A DNA stretch of 32,215 bases from IMG/VR virus record IMGVR_UViG_3300031027_000035, positions 1-32,215 of that record. One strand, written 5' to 3'. This document shows, piece after piece, positions 20,362 to 27,642 of the stretch. The notes under the pieces were generated by a model. That model was not told where the DNA came from, did no database searches, and saw nothing but the letters and a program-made list of their open reading frames with translations. The translations under genes were made by a program, and so were the position numbers. Within the stretch, counting starts at the first letter, position 1; the number at the start of each line of letters is the position of its first letter. Source of the stretch: a virus.

Positions 20362-21921
20362 ATGGCAAAGTCAATCCTGAAGAACATCAAGGCAGCACCG
20401 AGCGCGAAAGCTGTCAAGGCTGTTGGCAAGAAGTTGATCAAGACGGCTAAGGGCGAAACAGTCGTAGCCACGCACGACATCCACAATAAGTCGCTCGCTC
20501 CCACCGCGCCCGTAACGCCGCTGACTCAGGCGTTCGTCAAGGCCGGATTCGTATACAGCCGCACTGAGGAGGTAGATAACAATACCGCTCATGGCTATAC
20601 ACGCGAAGACGGTGCGGCGCTTCTATTCACGCACGCTGGCAGTTCGTCCAGCATCAACACCGCGTGGCAGGTGAAGTTTGCGGACGGCTCCACGGCTGAA
20701 GGCAAGAACGCTCAGCAATTCGTAAAGACCATGTACGACGCTAAGGGACCGGCTCCGTTACCTAGCAACGTCGTGGCCGCGCTGGACGCGCTACGTAAGC
20801 TGACGGCTGGCAAGTATCGCATCAGCGATCTGGCTGGCGACGCCAACTACAAGGCGCGCGTGCAGCTTCTGAAGCTGCTACGTAAGACTGACAAGGTACT
20901 GGTCAAGGAGAGCGGCGTCAACAAAGTGCTGACCGAGTTCTACGTCGCGCTCGGCATCGCGAAGTCGTCCGTGGCCGGTATGGAGTCGGCATTCAGCGCG
21001 AAGTGCATGGAGCTCGCGAAGAGTGCCAGCAAGACGGAGCGCGCGGTAGCGAAGGTAGAGAAGGCTGTAATCGCTGACGAGCTTCGGAAGACGGTACACA
21101 CCCGCGTCGTATTCGATGGCAAGCCGATCCTGGACGCGCCCAAGAAGATGAACAAGAAGCAAGAAGCCAAGGACAGCGCCGATTTCAAGCTGGAACTGGC
21201 GGCACGAGTCAAGCGTGCGGAGCGCGAAACGGCGAACATGCCAATGGCGCAGCCGAAGTCGGATGCTGATATCTACGTCAACCTGGACGAGATATTCCTG
21301 CTGGAAGATCCCAATAATGGTATCGTTTTGCTACAGTTGGAAAAACCCAATTCGCAGGGCGCGATTTGCGTGTATAATAACGGGAGTCGCGTTGCTGCCG
21401 GAGTAGTACCGACAGAAGTTCTGAGAACACTGCGTCAGATCACAAGTAGCGATCTAGTGAGAGACGTAAATCAGTTACTACACCCCATTACGGCTGGAGT
21501 TGTAGTTTCGTCCGTGGCTGAACGCCACCTTACAGCGGTGTTAGATCACTGCAAGGAGAACATCATGACCACTGCAACCGTTGAAACCAAGAAGCAGAAA
21601 TTCGCACCTCCCGCTGGAACAGCCAAGAAGACCGCGAAGAACGCTGTCACGACCAAGGTCAAGGCAACCGTAACCAAGAAGGCCGACAAGGCACCGCGCG
21701 CCGCAGCCGCCGATCGCAAGATCAAGGCGTTAGTAACGTTGAAGTCGGAGTCGTTGCCCCGCGAAGGCAGCTTCTGCTACGGTCAAGTTGAGGCCATCAT
21801 CGGCTCCAAGACCGTGAGCGAGGCTCAGGCCAAGCTGGACAAGTCCAAGCTGAATCCCAGCGGTCGCAAGCTGGAAGTGGCGTGGCTGGTGAAGCAGGGC
21901 TACCTGTCCGTCATCGAGTAG
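20362..21921 (+). CDS. Large Lys/Ala-rich multidomain protein, 519 aa
   Basis: The N-terminus is low-complexity and basic (MAKSILKNIKAAPSAKAVKA). At least three more compact parts follow: about 55-110 (FVKAGFVYSRTEEV...), about 135-205 with a helix-turn-helix-like KYRISDLAGDANYKARVQLL, and about 305-360 with DIYVNLDEIFLLEDPNNGIV. A second Lys/Ala linker precedes a C-terminal domain (GSFCYGQVEAIIGS...). ATG 20362 is chosen over an out-of-context GTG at 20350. An internal ATG at 21565 with its own ribosome site could yield the C-terminal 118 residues separately. Histone-like or DNA-coating roles are conceivable, but no family is recognised. Confidence 0.7.
   Translation: MAKSILKNIKAAPSAKAVKAVGKKLIKTAKGETVVATHDIHNKSLAPTAPVTPLTQAFVKAGFVYSRTEEVDNNTAHGYTREDGAALLFTHAGSSSSINTAWQVKFADGSTAEGKNAQQFVKTMYDAKGPAPLPSNVVAALDALRKLTAGKYRISDLAGDANYKARVQLLKLLRKTDKVLVKESGVNKVLTEFYVALGIAKSSVAGMESAFSAKCMELAKSASKTERAVAKVEKAVIADELRKTVHTRVVFDGKPILDAPKKMNKKQEAKDSADFKLELAARVKRAERETANMPMAQPKSDADIYVNLDEIFLLEDPNNGIVLLQLEKPNSQGAICVYNNGSRVAAGVVPTEVLRTLRQITSSDLVRDVNQLLHPITAGVVVSSVAERHLTAVLDHCKENIMTTATVETKKQKFAPPAGTAKKTAKNAVTTKVKATVTKKADKAPRAAAADRKIKALVTLKSESLPREGSFCYGQVEAIIGSKTVSEAQAKLDKSKLNPSGRKLEVAWLVKQGYLSVIE
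21531..21567 (+). promoter_or_regulatory. Internal ribosome site and in-frame start inside the large gene
   Basis: Inside the 519-aa frame, a GCGGTG/CACTGC stem (one G-U pair) ends just before AAGGAG. An in-frame ATG at 21565 (MTTATVETKK) follows 7 bases later. About 190 bases upstream there is also a TATAAT (21373-21378). The arrangement copies the promoter-hairpin-ribosome-site modules at 18.6 and 19.7 kb. Confidence 0.4.
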
Positions 21922-21987
21922 TTCAGCGTAGTAGCGCGAGTCCGGCGCGTTATCCGGACACATCTCAGCCTGAAAAGGATTGACATC

Positions 21988-22182
21988 ATGCCTACCTCTC
22001 TAGCTCGTCGTATCCGCCGCATTGGCATCCTGCCTTCCATAACCGTTGACGGCGTTACGAAGCGTCGCTTCGAGGAAATGAGCTCGTCTGCTCGTTCTAA
22101 GATGGAAGACGCCATACGAGCCGAACGAGCGCCGCGTCATGCGAAGTTTCTGGCGGCGCGCAAGTCGGCTAGAAGCAAGTAA
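21988..22182 (+). CDS. Small basic protein, 64 aa
   Basis: AAAGGAT precedes the ATG by about 7 bases. The product is Arg/Lys/Ser-rich (MPTSLARRIRRIGI..., RFEEMSSSARSKMEDAIRAE) and probably binds nucleic acid or acts in assembly. A GTCCGG/CCGGAC hairpin (21940-21945, 21954-21959) lies in the gap before it, and a terminator follows it. Confidence 0.6.
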   Translation: MPTSLARRIRRIGILPSITVDGVTKRRFEEMSSSARSKMEDAIRAERAPRHAKFLAARKSARSK

Positions 22183-22215
22183 ACCACTACAGATAGCCTG
22201 AACACGAAGAGTATG

Positions 22216-22270
22216 AGACGCCCAGAACATCGGGCGTCTTTGTATTTCCCCGGGTGTCTTAGACGCCTTT
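22216..22270 (+). terminator. Rho-independent terminator with alternative pairing
   Basis: AGACGCCC (22216-22223) pairs with GGGCGTCT (22232-22239), followed by a T-rich run (TTTGTATTT): a good intrinsic terminator. A second stem, GGTGTC/GACGCC (22253-22258, 22262-22267), is followed by TTT. The segment AGACGCC recurs at 22261-22267 and could pair instead with the 3' arm of the first stem, so the two structures are mutually exclusive, as in attenuators. It separates the accessory genes from the modification cluster. Confidence 0.65.
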
Positions 22271-22292
22271 GCCACGTAAGAGGAGAACGATC

Positions 22293-23192
22293 CTGAAAAA
22301 CCTAACACTCATCATCCCCACGCACGGTCGTGTTAACAAGCAGATAACGCTCCAGGCGCTGCCGACTGCGCTCCAGGCCGAGGTCATCCTCGTGGCTTCG
22401 TTGCCTGACGAAGCCAAGGCGCTGAAGAAGCTGTACCCGGCTAACCAAGTGCTTACAGCCAAGGGCACTACATCCATCGCTACGAAGCGTCACTGGATTA
22501 TGAAGAACGTAGCCGGCAAGTTTCTATTTATGATGGACGACGACCTGGCGTTCTTCGAGCGCTGCCCGGCTAAGTGGCGCGTGTGGGAGGAGCATCGCAA
22601 GGCGTACGCCGTAGCTCCGGACGCACCGGCTGGAACCTCGCTGATGATGCGTCGCTATCCTAAGGACAAGGTCCTCTTGAAGCTATTCCAGGAGATGGAT
22701 TCCTACGCTGGTAAAGAGCACGACCTCGGTATGATCGGCATCGCGCATCGGCGTCACTCTGACAAGAAGAAAGCGGCGTGGGAGAAGAACGCAAGGATGA
22801 TGTATGCTTTCGGTGTCAACCGAGAGCTCTATCTCAAAGAGAAGATTCGCTTCGACGCCATAGGTCTGCGCGAGGACTTCCACGTGGTGTTGTCCATGTT
22901 GCGTAAAGGCCATGAGTGCCACAACTACGTCGAGCTACTCAACAACGAGTACGGCACATTCGGCGCGGCGGGAGGGTGCAGCGGCGAGCGCAGTATGGAG
23001 TACAGCGACGCCCAGTGCTTCGAGTTGGCCAAGCTACACCCCGGCTTCGTGAAGGTGGTGGACCGCGCGTACACCACGACGGCTGTGCGTAAGGAGGTCG
23101 TGGTAGCCTGGAAGAAGGCTTACCTCTCCTCTCTGGCTCAGCCCAAGGTTCCAAGCGTACGGAAGGCAGCAAAGAAAGCGGTGACGGCATGA
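22293..23192 (+). CDS. GT-A-type phage glycosyltransferase (TAGT-like candidate)
   Basis: About 300 residues. The start NLTLIIPTHGRVNKQITLQALP, the metal-binding FLFMMDDDLAFF (DxD) and the acceptor-side LREDFHVVLSMLRKGHE, then AAGGCSGERS and LHPGFVKVV, match a phage glycosyltransferase family related to TET-associated glycosyltransferases that modify 5-hydroxymethyl bases. GAGGAG at 22280-22285 points to a rare CTG start at 22293. A TTG at 22269 lies in the terminator T-run without a ribosome site. It heads the predicted base-modification cluster; donor and acceptor are unknown. Confidence 0.75.
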   Translation: MKNLTLIIPTHGRVNKQITLQALPTALQAEVILVASLPDEAKALKKLYPANQVLTAKGTTSIATKRHWIMKNVAGKFLFMMDDDLAFFERCPAKWRVWEEHRKAYAVAPDAPAGTSLMMRRYPKDKVLLKLFQEMDSYAGKEHDLGMIGIAHRRHSDKKKAAWEKNARMMYAFGVNRELYLKEKIRFDAIGLREDFHVVLSMLRKGHECHNYVELLNNEYGTFGAAGGCSGERSMEYSDAQCFELAKLHPGFVKVVDRAYTTTAVRKEVVVAWKKAYLSSLAQPKVPSVRKAAKKAVTA

Positions 23193-23356
23193 AGTGCGAA
23201 AATTGCAAGAAGAAGTGTGCGAATCGGTTCTGTAACCTTGGCTGCTTCAACCGGTGGGTGCGGCGTGGTAATCGCAAACTGGTGGAGGACGCGCACAAGA
23301 GCGGCACGGAGGATTACCGCGTCGTCGTACGGAAGATGATGGGAGGCACGGCGTGA
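23189..23356 (+). CDS. Small zinc-finger protein, 55 aa
   Basis: ATGA overlap with the glycosyltransferase gene. The first 20 residues carry six cysteines (MKCENCKKKCANRFCNLGCF), a compact treble-clef or MYM-like zinc site, followed by a basic helix. It may help DNA or partner binding in the modification cluster. It ends in an overlap with the kinase gene. Confidence 0.65.
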   Translation: MKCENCKKKCANRFCNLGCFNRWVRRGNRKLVEDAHKSGTEDYRVVVRKMMGGTA

Positions 23357-24090
23357 TCATTCACCACAAGATTCAGCGCAACAGCGGAGCAGCCCTAGAG
23401 CCGTGTATCTATAAGAGTGGCCATGGTGTGCCGACGCAAGGCGCTAAGATGCGCGCCTATCCGGACGTATTTGTGCCGGTGCTAGGTATAACGACTGGCG
23501 GCTACGTCATGCCGGTAATGGGCGAACCATCGCCGGTACTGGACCTGCCGTTGGCGCTGGCCCGGTTGGCTGCTTTATGGGACCTGCCGGTGGCGCATGT
23601 CTACGATTATGAGGGCCGCCGTCGCCACCACGTAGTCCAAGTAGAGCCGTTCACTCGCACAGAAGGCTTTCCGCCTATTATCCGGTCGGCGCTGACGACG
23701 TGGTACGAACGAATTGGTAGTACGCAAAGCAAAGGAGCACAGGTCGTACATGGTGATCCCACCCTGGAGAACTACGTACGCGACGGTTATTGGCTAGACC
23801 CTAGTACGCGTCCATTGCCACAAGAGGCCGAGCTTGACGGCGGCAAGCTGCTGCAGTCGTACTTCCACTACGGTCGCCCTTGCCTGGAGTCGGAACGTTA
23901 CATGATACGTAAGTTCTTGGTCGAGCAAAAATTGAACCTGGACCTCTGTATCTACTACATGCTGACGCACATCATTCGGCTGTATGGTGTGCAGCCGCAG
24001 GCGCGTGTATGGGCCATTGACGTCGTATCGGGCCTGCGTAATTTGGCGGAAGAACTTCGCACGGAAATGAGAGTGGATGCATGCAAGTAG
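23353..24090 (+). CDS. APH/choline-kinase-like phosphotransferase
   Basis: A 245-residue protein with the catalytic loop of the aminoglycoside phosphotransferase/choline kinase superfamily, VVHGDPTLENYV, the metal-binding Asp in YWLDPSTRPLP, and ELDGGKLLQSYFHYG. The N-lobe is short and its ATP-binding Lys is not obvious. It starts at GTG 23353 in an overlap and is followed by a nucleotidyltransferase. That pairing resembles LicA-LicC (kinase then cytidylyltransferase), suggesting that a small molecule is phosphorylated and activated. The substrate could also be 5-hydroxymethyluracil. Confidence 0.7.
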   Translation: MIIHHKIQRNSGAALEPCIYKSGHGVPTQGAKMRAYPDVFVPVLGITTGGYVMPVMGEPSPVLDLPLALARLAALWDLPVAHVYDYEGRRRHHVVQVEPFTRTEGFPPIIRSALTTWYERIGSTQSKGAQVVHGDPTLENYVRDGYWLDPSTRPLPQEAELDGGKLLQSYFHYGRPCLESERYMIRKFLVEQKLNLDLCIYYMLTHIIRLYGVQPQARVWAIDVVSGLRNLAEELRTEMRVDACK

Positions 24091-24800
24091 TTATTCTGGC
24101 GGCAGGACGCGGTGAACGATTTGTCAGTAACGGGGTAATGACGCCTAAACCGCTGCTCCCAGCGCGCGGTCGCACGATGATACAGCATGCGCTGGTCCAG
24201 GCGTCTGAAATCATCAAGACGCCTGTCGTTGTGTGCTTGGTGGATTTGTACAGTGAGCTTCACAAGCAAACGCCGAAGAACATGCATCCGATCCGCGTGC
24301 CCATTCGGTTCGTGCAGAAGGGTGCGGCCATGTCTTTGTTGGCGGCGTCAGGTGTGATTCGCGATACCGATCCGGTGCTGGTCATGGACTGTGACACCAT
24401 CTTCAAGAGTGGTGTGCTTGCTAAGTTCTCTGAGTTTAGTGAGGCTTGCTTCAAGTCTGGCGTGCAGTCTTCTATGCTGTGCTTCCGTCCTAAGGATGAC
24501 AGCGAGCGCTACAGTTTCGTTATCATGAAGGATCACTTAGTGACGCAGGTGGTGGAGAAGCAGCGCATAAGCGGTATTGCTTCTTGCGGCGTTCATGCAT
24601 TCCAGTCGTGGGAGCTTGCCAAGCGCGCCATCTACGAGATGGTGATTCTCAGTACGATGACTAACGGTGAGTACTATCTGGCACCGTGCCACAACAATTT
24701 GCAGTTGACCACGGCCATGGTGATCGCAGCCGATGAATTCAACCACGTAGGCACACCGGCTGAACTGGAGGCGTATGAGCAAGCAGTTCCCAAGGCTTGA
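24081..24800 (+). CDS. GT-A-fold nucleotidyltransferase (sugar-1-P/phosphocholine type)
   Basis: A 239-residue enzyme with the nucleotide-binding signature MQVVILAAGRGERF, then PKPLLPARG, and the metal-binding VLVMDCDTIF (DxD). It resembles sugar-phosphate nucleotidylyltransferases and LicC-type cytidylyltransferases that join NTP and a phosphorylated substrate with release of PPi. It overlaps the kinase gene by 10 bases and the next gene by 26. In context it may make the activated donor used by the glycosyltransferase, or activate phosphorylated hmdU. The substrate cannot be read from sequence. Confidence 0.8.
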   Translation: MQVVILAAGRGERFVSNGVMTPKPLLPARGRTMIQHALVQASEIIKTPVVVCLVDLYSELHKQTPKNMHPIRVPIRFVQKGAAMSLLAASGVIRDTDPVLVMDCDTIFKSGVLAKFSEFSEACFKSGVQSSMLCFRPKDDSERYSFVIMKDHLVTQVVEKQRISGIASCGVHAFQSWELAKRAIYEMVILSTMTNGEYYLAPCHNNLQLTTAMVIAADEFNHVGTPAELEAYEQAVPKA

Positions 24801-25647
24801 AGAGTTCGTGTACTTCGTGAACGAGCGTTGGTCCATACATCAGAAGCGATTGGCTGGGAAGCCTGCTCCGTGGACGAAGGATCCTATCCTGTTGGAATAC
24901 CGCTTTACCAACGTACGTCGCGAAGACGACAGGGTCACTAAGTGTATACACGAAAACTGGTTACAGCCGCACGCGGAGGACTACGACACGGTAGTCTTCG
25001 CAATGGCGCTGGCACGGTTGGTGAACTTGCCGGCGAGCCTGGAAGCGCTCGGTTATCCATCAAAATGGAATCCGAAGCGGTTTGTGAAGCTGATGGAGGC
25101 GCGCAAGAAGGACGGCATGGCGACGTTCACAGGGGCATACATGATAAACGCCGTCGGTGCTACCAAAGGACAGTCCAAGGCGTCGTACTTGGCCGACCAG
25201 GTGCTTGGGCCGTTGTGGAACAGCCGTAAGCTGCTAGGTAACTTGGTGCGTACCGGGTGTGAGCTTAGTACGTTGCAAGAAGCGCTCATGTTACATCACG
25301 GCTTCGGAGGTGGGTTCATGAGTGCGCAGGTCGTGGCGGATATTAAGCACCTGCCTTCTATGAAGAAGGCTGAAGACTGGATGACGTTCGCAATGTCAGG
25401 GCCAGGAAGTCGTAGAGGGTTAAACTGGCTCGTGGGAAGAGAACCAACTGCGCGCTGGAACGAAGAGGAATGGCATGCTACGCTGCTGGATTTGATGAAG
25501 GTAGCTCAGCCAAAGTTGAAATGCCCAGTGTTGGATGCGCAGAATCTACAGAACTGTCTGTGTGAATTCAGCAAATACTGCAAGGTGAAGTACAACGGCG
25601 GCAGAGCGAAGCAGAAGTTCCGCGCCAGCGGCGAAGCTTATAATTAA
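24775..25647 (+). CDS. Alpha-glutamyl/putrescinyl thymine pyrophosphorylase-like (clade 3)
   Basis: A 290-residue protein matching the pattern of the aGPT-PPlase clade 3 family, related to HhH DNA glycosylases: LEEFVYFVNERWSIHQKR, DPILLEYRFTNVRREDDRVT, VFAMALARLVN, FTGAYMINAVG, FMSAQVVADIKHL, SGPGSRRGLN and the ending NLQNCLCEFSKYCKV. Comparative genomics and phage biochemistry link the wider family to replacing an activated (pyrophosphorylated) 5-hydroxymethyluracil leaving group in DNA with an amine. GGAGG is 4 bases before the ATG. Its presence is the main evidence for thymine hypermodification here. Confidence 0.8.
   Translation: MSKQFPRLEEFVYFVNERWSIHQKRLAGKPAPWTKDPILLEYRFTNVRREDDRVTKCIHENWLQPHAEDYDTVVFAMALARLVNLPASLEALGYPSKWNPKRFVKLMEARKKDGMATFTGAYMINAVGATKGQSKASYLADQVLGPLWNSRKLLGNLVRTGCELSTLQEALMLHHGFGGGFMSAQVVADIKHLPSMKKAEDWMTFAMSGPGSRRGLNWLVGREPTARWNEEEWHATLLDLMKVAQPKLKCPVLDAQNLQNCLCEFSKYCKVKYNGGRAKQKFRASGEAYN
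25639..25644 (+). promoter_or_regulatory. TATAAT box before the thymidylate-synthase-like gene
   Basis: A perfect -10 hexamer overlaps the last two sense codons of the preceding gene (TAT AAT TAA), 29 bases before ATG 25673. No clear hairpin or -35 box. It may give separate expression of the nucleotide-pool genes. Confidence 0.4.
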
Positions 25648-25672
25648 CCCATAGCAGCGAAAGGAAGTGAAG

Positions 25673-26764
25673 ATGTACAGTTACAAAGCTAGAGACGTAA
25701 ATGAGGCGCTTTCACTTGGACTACAGCATTTGTTACACAGTGGAATCAAAGAGGACTCCAGAGTAGGTCCAGTGCTAGTAGCGCCAGGGCCGGTGTGTAT
25801 CGAGTATACCGACCCAAGGCAGCGAGTGCTGTATTCACCAACGCGCGATGCGAACCACGTATTCCATGTGATGGAGGCGTTGTGGTTTTTCTCGGGGAGC
25901 AACGAACTGGAGTTTCCGGTTTTCTTTAATGCCTCATACTCGCAGTTTTCAGATGATGGCAAGACTATGTGGGACTCTTACGGATGGCGCTGGCGAGAAT
26001 TCTTCGGCTATGACCAGCTCGATGCCATAGTGGAGGAGCTCAAGTCGAATCCGGGAAGCAGGCGCTGCGTATTGGCGATGTGGAACGCTGATATTGCGCC
26101 AAGCGCCCCGCAATGGGAGGCGAAAAGTGGCGTACAGTACAGCGATGATCTTGGCGTTGCGTGCAACGGTGGTAAAGCCGTTCCGTGCAACACGCACGCT
26201 TACTTCGCCATACGAGCCGGCAAGCTGAACATGACCGTCATGAACCGCAGCAACGACAGTATGTGGGGCGCATTCGGCGCGAACGCGGTCCACTTCAGCT
26301 TCCTGTTGGAGTACATGGCGATGCGTATCGGTGTGCCGATGGGCAGTTACTATCAGTTCACGAACAATCTGCATACGTATACCGACAAGTTCAGTATTGA
26401 CAAGCTGAACGCCATTGAATACGAGTGCGTTACGCTCGATCAGTTGGAACCTCTTGGACCCTCTATCACAGAAGGATTCGACGACGACCTGAAGCTGTTC
26501 ATGCCGTGGGCGCTGAAGGTGATACGTGCCACCCCACCGCCGGCAACGTTCCCGTCAGACGTATTACCAGAAGCTACGCAGCTTGCAGCGAACGTCCCCG
26601 CCTGCAAGACGCCATTCTTCCATGCGGTAGCCATTCCGATGTTCCTGTTCTGGGTGTTCCGAAAGTGGAAGGATGAATACAGCAGCAACACTTGCCTCGA
26701 TGGCATTGACGCGCCGGACTGGAAGCGCGCGTGCTACGAGTGGAAAGAACGGAGGCGGAAGTGA
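25673..26764 (+). CDS. Thymidylate-synthase family protein, candidate dUMP hydroxymethylase
   Basis: A 363-residue enzyme with all main thymidylate synthase motifs: WDSYGWRWREF, SRRCVLAMWN (phosphate arginines), catalytic Cys in KAVPCNTHAYF (about residue 171), MNRSNDSMWGAFGAN and LHTYTDKF. The Asn in GAN aligns with the Asn that reads uracil (Asp in dCMP hydroxymethylases), so dUMP is the likely substrate. It would make dTMP or 5-hydroxymethyl-dUMP. The neighbouring pyrophosphorylase-like gene favours the latter; sequence alone cannot decide. ATG 25673 follows AAAGGAAG. The C-terminus is longer than in ThyA. Confidence 0.85.
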   Translation: MYSYKARDVNEALSLGLQHLLHSGIKEDSRVGPVLVAPGPVCIEYTDPRQRVLYSPTRDANHVFHVMEALWFFSGSNELEFPVFFNASYSQFSDDGKTMWDSYGWRWREFFGYDQLDAIVEELKSNPGSRRCVLAMWNADIAPSAPQWEAKSGVQYSDDLGVACNGGKAVPCNTHAYFAIRAGKLNMTVMNRSNDSMWGAFGANAVHFSFLLEYMAMRIGVPMGSYYQFTNNLHTYTDKFSIDKLNAIEYECVTLDQLEPLGPSITEGFDDDLKLFMPWALKVIRATPPPATFPSDVLPEATQLAANVPACKTPFFHAVAIPMFLFWVFRKWKDEYSSNTCLDGIDAPDWKRACYEWKERRRK

Positions 26765-27339
26765 AAGAACTCCTGCAATTCATTTACGAGGGCGGTAGTG
26801 TAATTCGCTACCACGCACGTCCAGGCTTACGCACAGACACCGATGCGTCACACTCGTTCGGCGTTGCTCTTTGGTGCAGTTTACTGGCCGGCAAAGATGC
26901 CGAGGGTCGTACGCAAGCCAGCGCCATGTTGCTTATGGCAGCGCTAACGCATGATCTGGCCGAGCAAGCAGCGTCAGACATCAGCGCTCCAGCCAAGCGC
27001 ATGATGGGCCTGTCTGACCTAGTCCATGACTGGGAGCAGAAGACGCTGCGTAAGTACGACCTGGATTATGAGCAATGGTTGGATCCGGAGGAGTTGCTCA
27101 TCCTTAAGCTGGCTGACTGCTTTGATGGTCTGCTGTATTGCTGCCGTGAGCTTGCCTTAGGTAACAAGAACGTCATGCTGATCTGGAAGCGATTCTGTTC
27201 ATACATCGAAACACTCACGGTAAATACGGAAGTACCCTTGGACATCGCGCTGCGCGCCTCTAACATGTACGAAGCTATAAAGGAGATCTATCGTGAAACC
27301 CGTAGTGAAGCAGGTCCGGAATTCAACGTCTTCGAGTAG
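26761..27339 (+). CDS. YfbR-like HD-domain 5'-deoxynucleotidase
   Basis: A 192-residue HD hydrolase with metal ligands in DASHSFGVAL (His), LTHDLAEQAASDISAPAK (HD pair) and LKLADCFDGL (Asp), the YfbR arrangement. YfbR enzymes remove phosphate from dNMPs. In a base-modifying phage, such an enzyme could remove dTMP so that the modified nucleotide is incorporated; that is inference. GTG 26761 forms a GTGA overlap with the previous stop and follows GGAGG. Confidence 0.83.
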   Translation: MKELLQFIYEGGSVIRYHARPGLRTDTDASHSFGVALWCSLLAGKDAEGRTQASAMLLMAALTHDLAEQAASDISAPAKRMMGLSDLVHDWEQKTLRKYDLDYEQWLDPEELLILKLADCFDGLLYCCRELALGNKNVMLIWKRFCSYIETLTVNTEVPLDIALRASNMYEAIKEIYRETRSEAGPEFNVFE

Positions 27340-27577
27340 CAAGGCTAACGATACGCAGGTAGGAGGTAGTCACTATCAAGAGGCGTCGGCGGTGTGTCCT
27401 CACTGTCATAAAATTATTCAGCACTGGGATCTGTATGCCAAGATGCCATACTTGGTTGGACAGGTGGCCAAGTACACATTACGCTTCCTCGGTAAGAACG
27501 GCCTGGAAGACCTGAAGAAAGCACAGCACTTCCTACAGAAGCTGATCGAAGTGTACTATCCGGATGAGAAGTCTTAA
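27293..27577 (+). CDS. DUF3310 (SaV-like) protein with inserted CxxC
   Basis: A 94-residue protein with the DUF3310 hallmarks VGGSHYQ, IQHWDLY, VGQVAKYTLRF and KNGLEDLKKAQHFL. This family is common in phages next to nucleotide genes and was once called a nucleotide kinase; its function is unproven. A CPHCHK stretch between the first two motifs, not typical of the family, may bind zinc. GTG 27293 with AAGGAG upstream overlaps the HD gene by 47 bases. It is the last + strand gene before the terminator. Confidence 0.85.
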   Translation: MKPVVKQVRNSTSSSSKANDTQVGGSHYQEASAVCPHCHKIIQHWDLYAKMPYLVGQVAKYTLRFLGKNGLEDLKKAQHFLQKLIEVYYPDEKS

Positions 27578-27584
27578 ACGACAA

Positions 27585-27636
27585 AAGACCCGGCTGGCTG
27601 GCACTCGATGTTCTGAGTACCAGCCAGCCGGGTCTT
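27585..27636. terminator. Bidirectional intrinsic terminator between convergent blocks
   Basis: A 17-bp perfect inverted repeat, AAGACCCGGCTGGCTGG (27585-27601) with its complement (27620-27636), is extended inward by a partly paired stem and a loop of about 8 bases. Read on the + strand it is followed by ACTTGTCT, and on the - strand by TTGTCGTTTAA with the stem ending in CTT. It lies exactly between the stops of the convergent genes at 27577 and 27643, so it should stop transcription from both sides. Confidence 0.85.
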
Positions 27637-27642
27637 ACTTGT

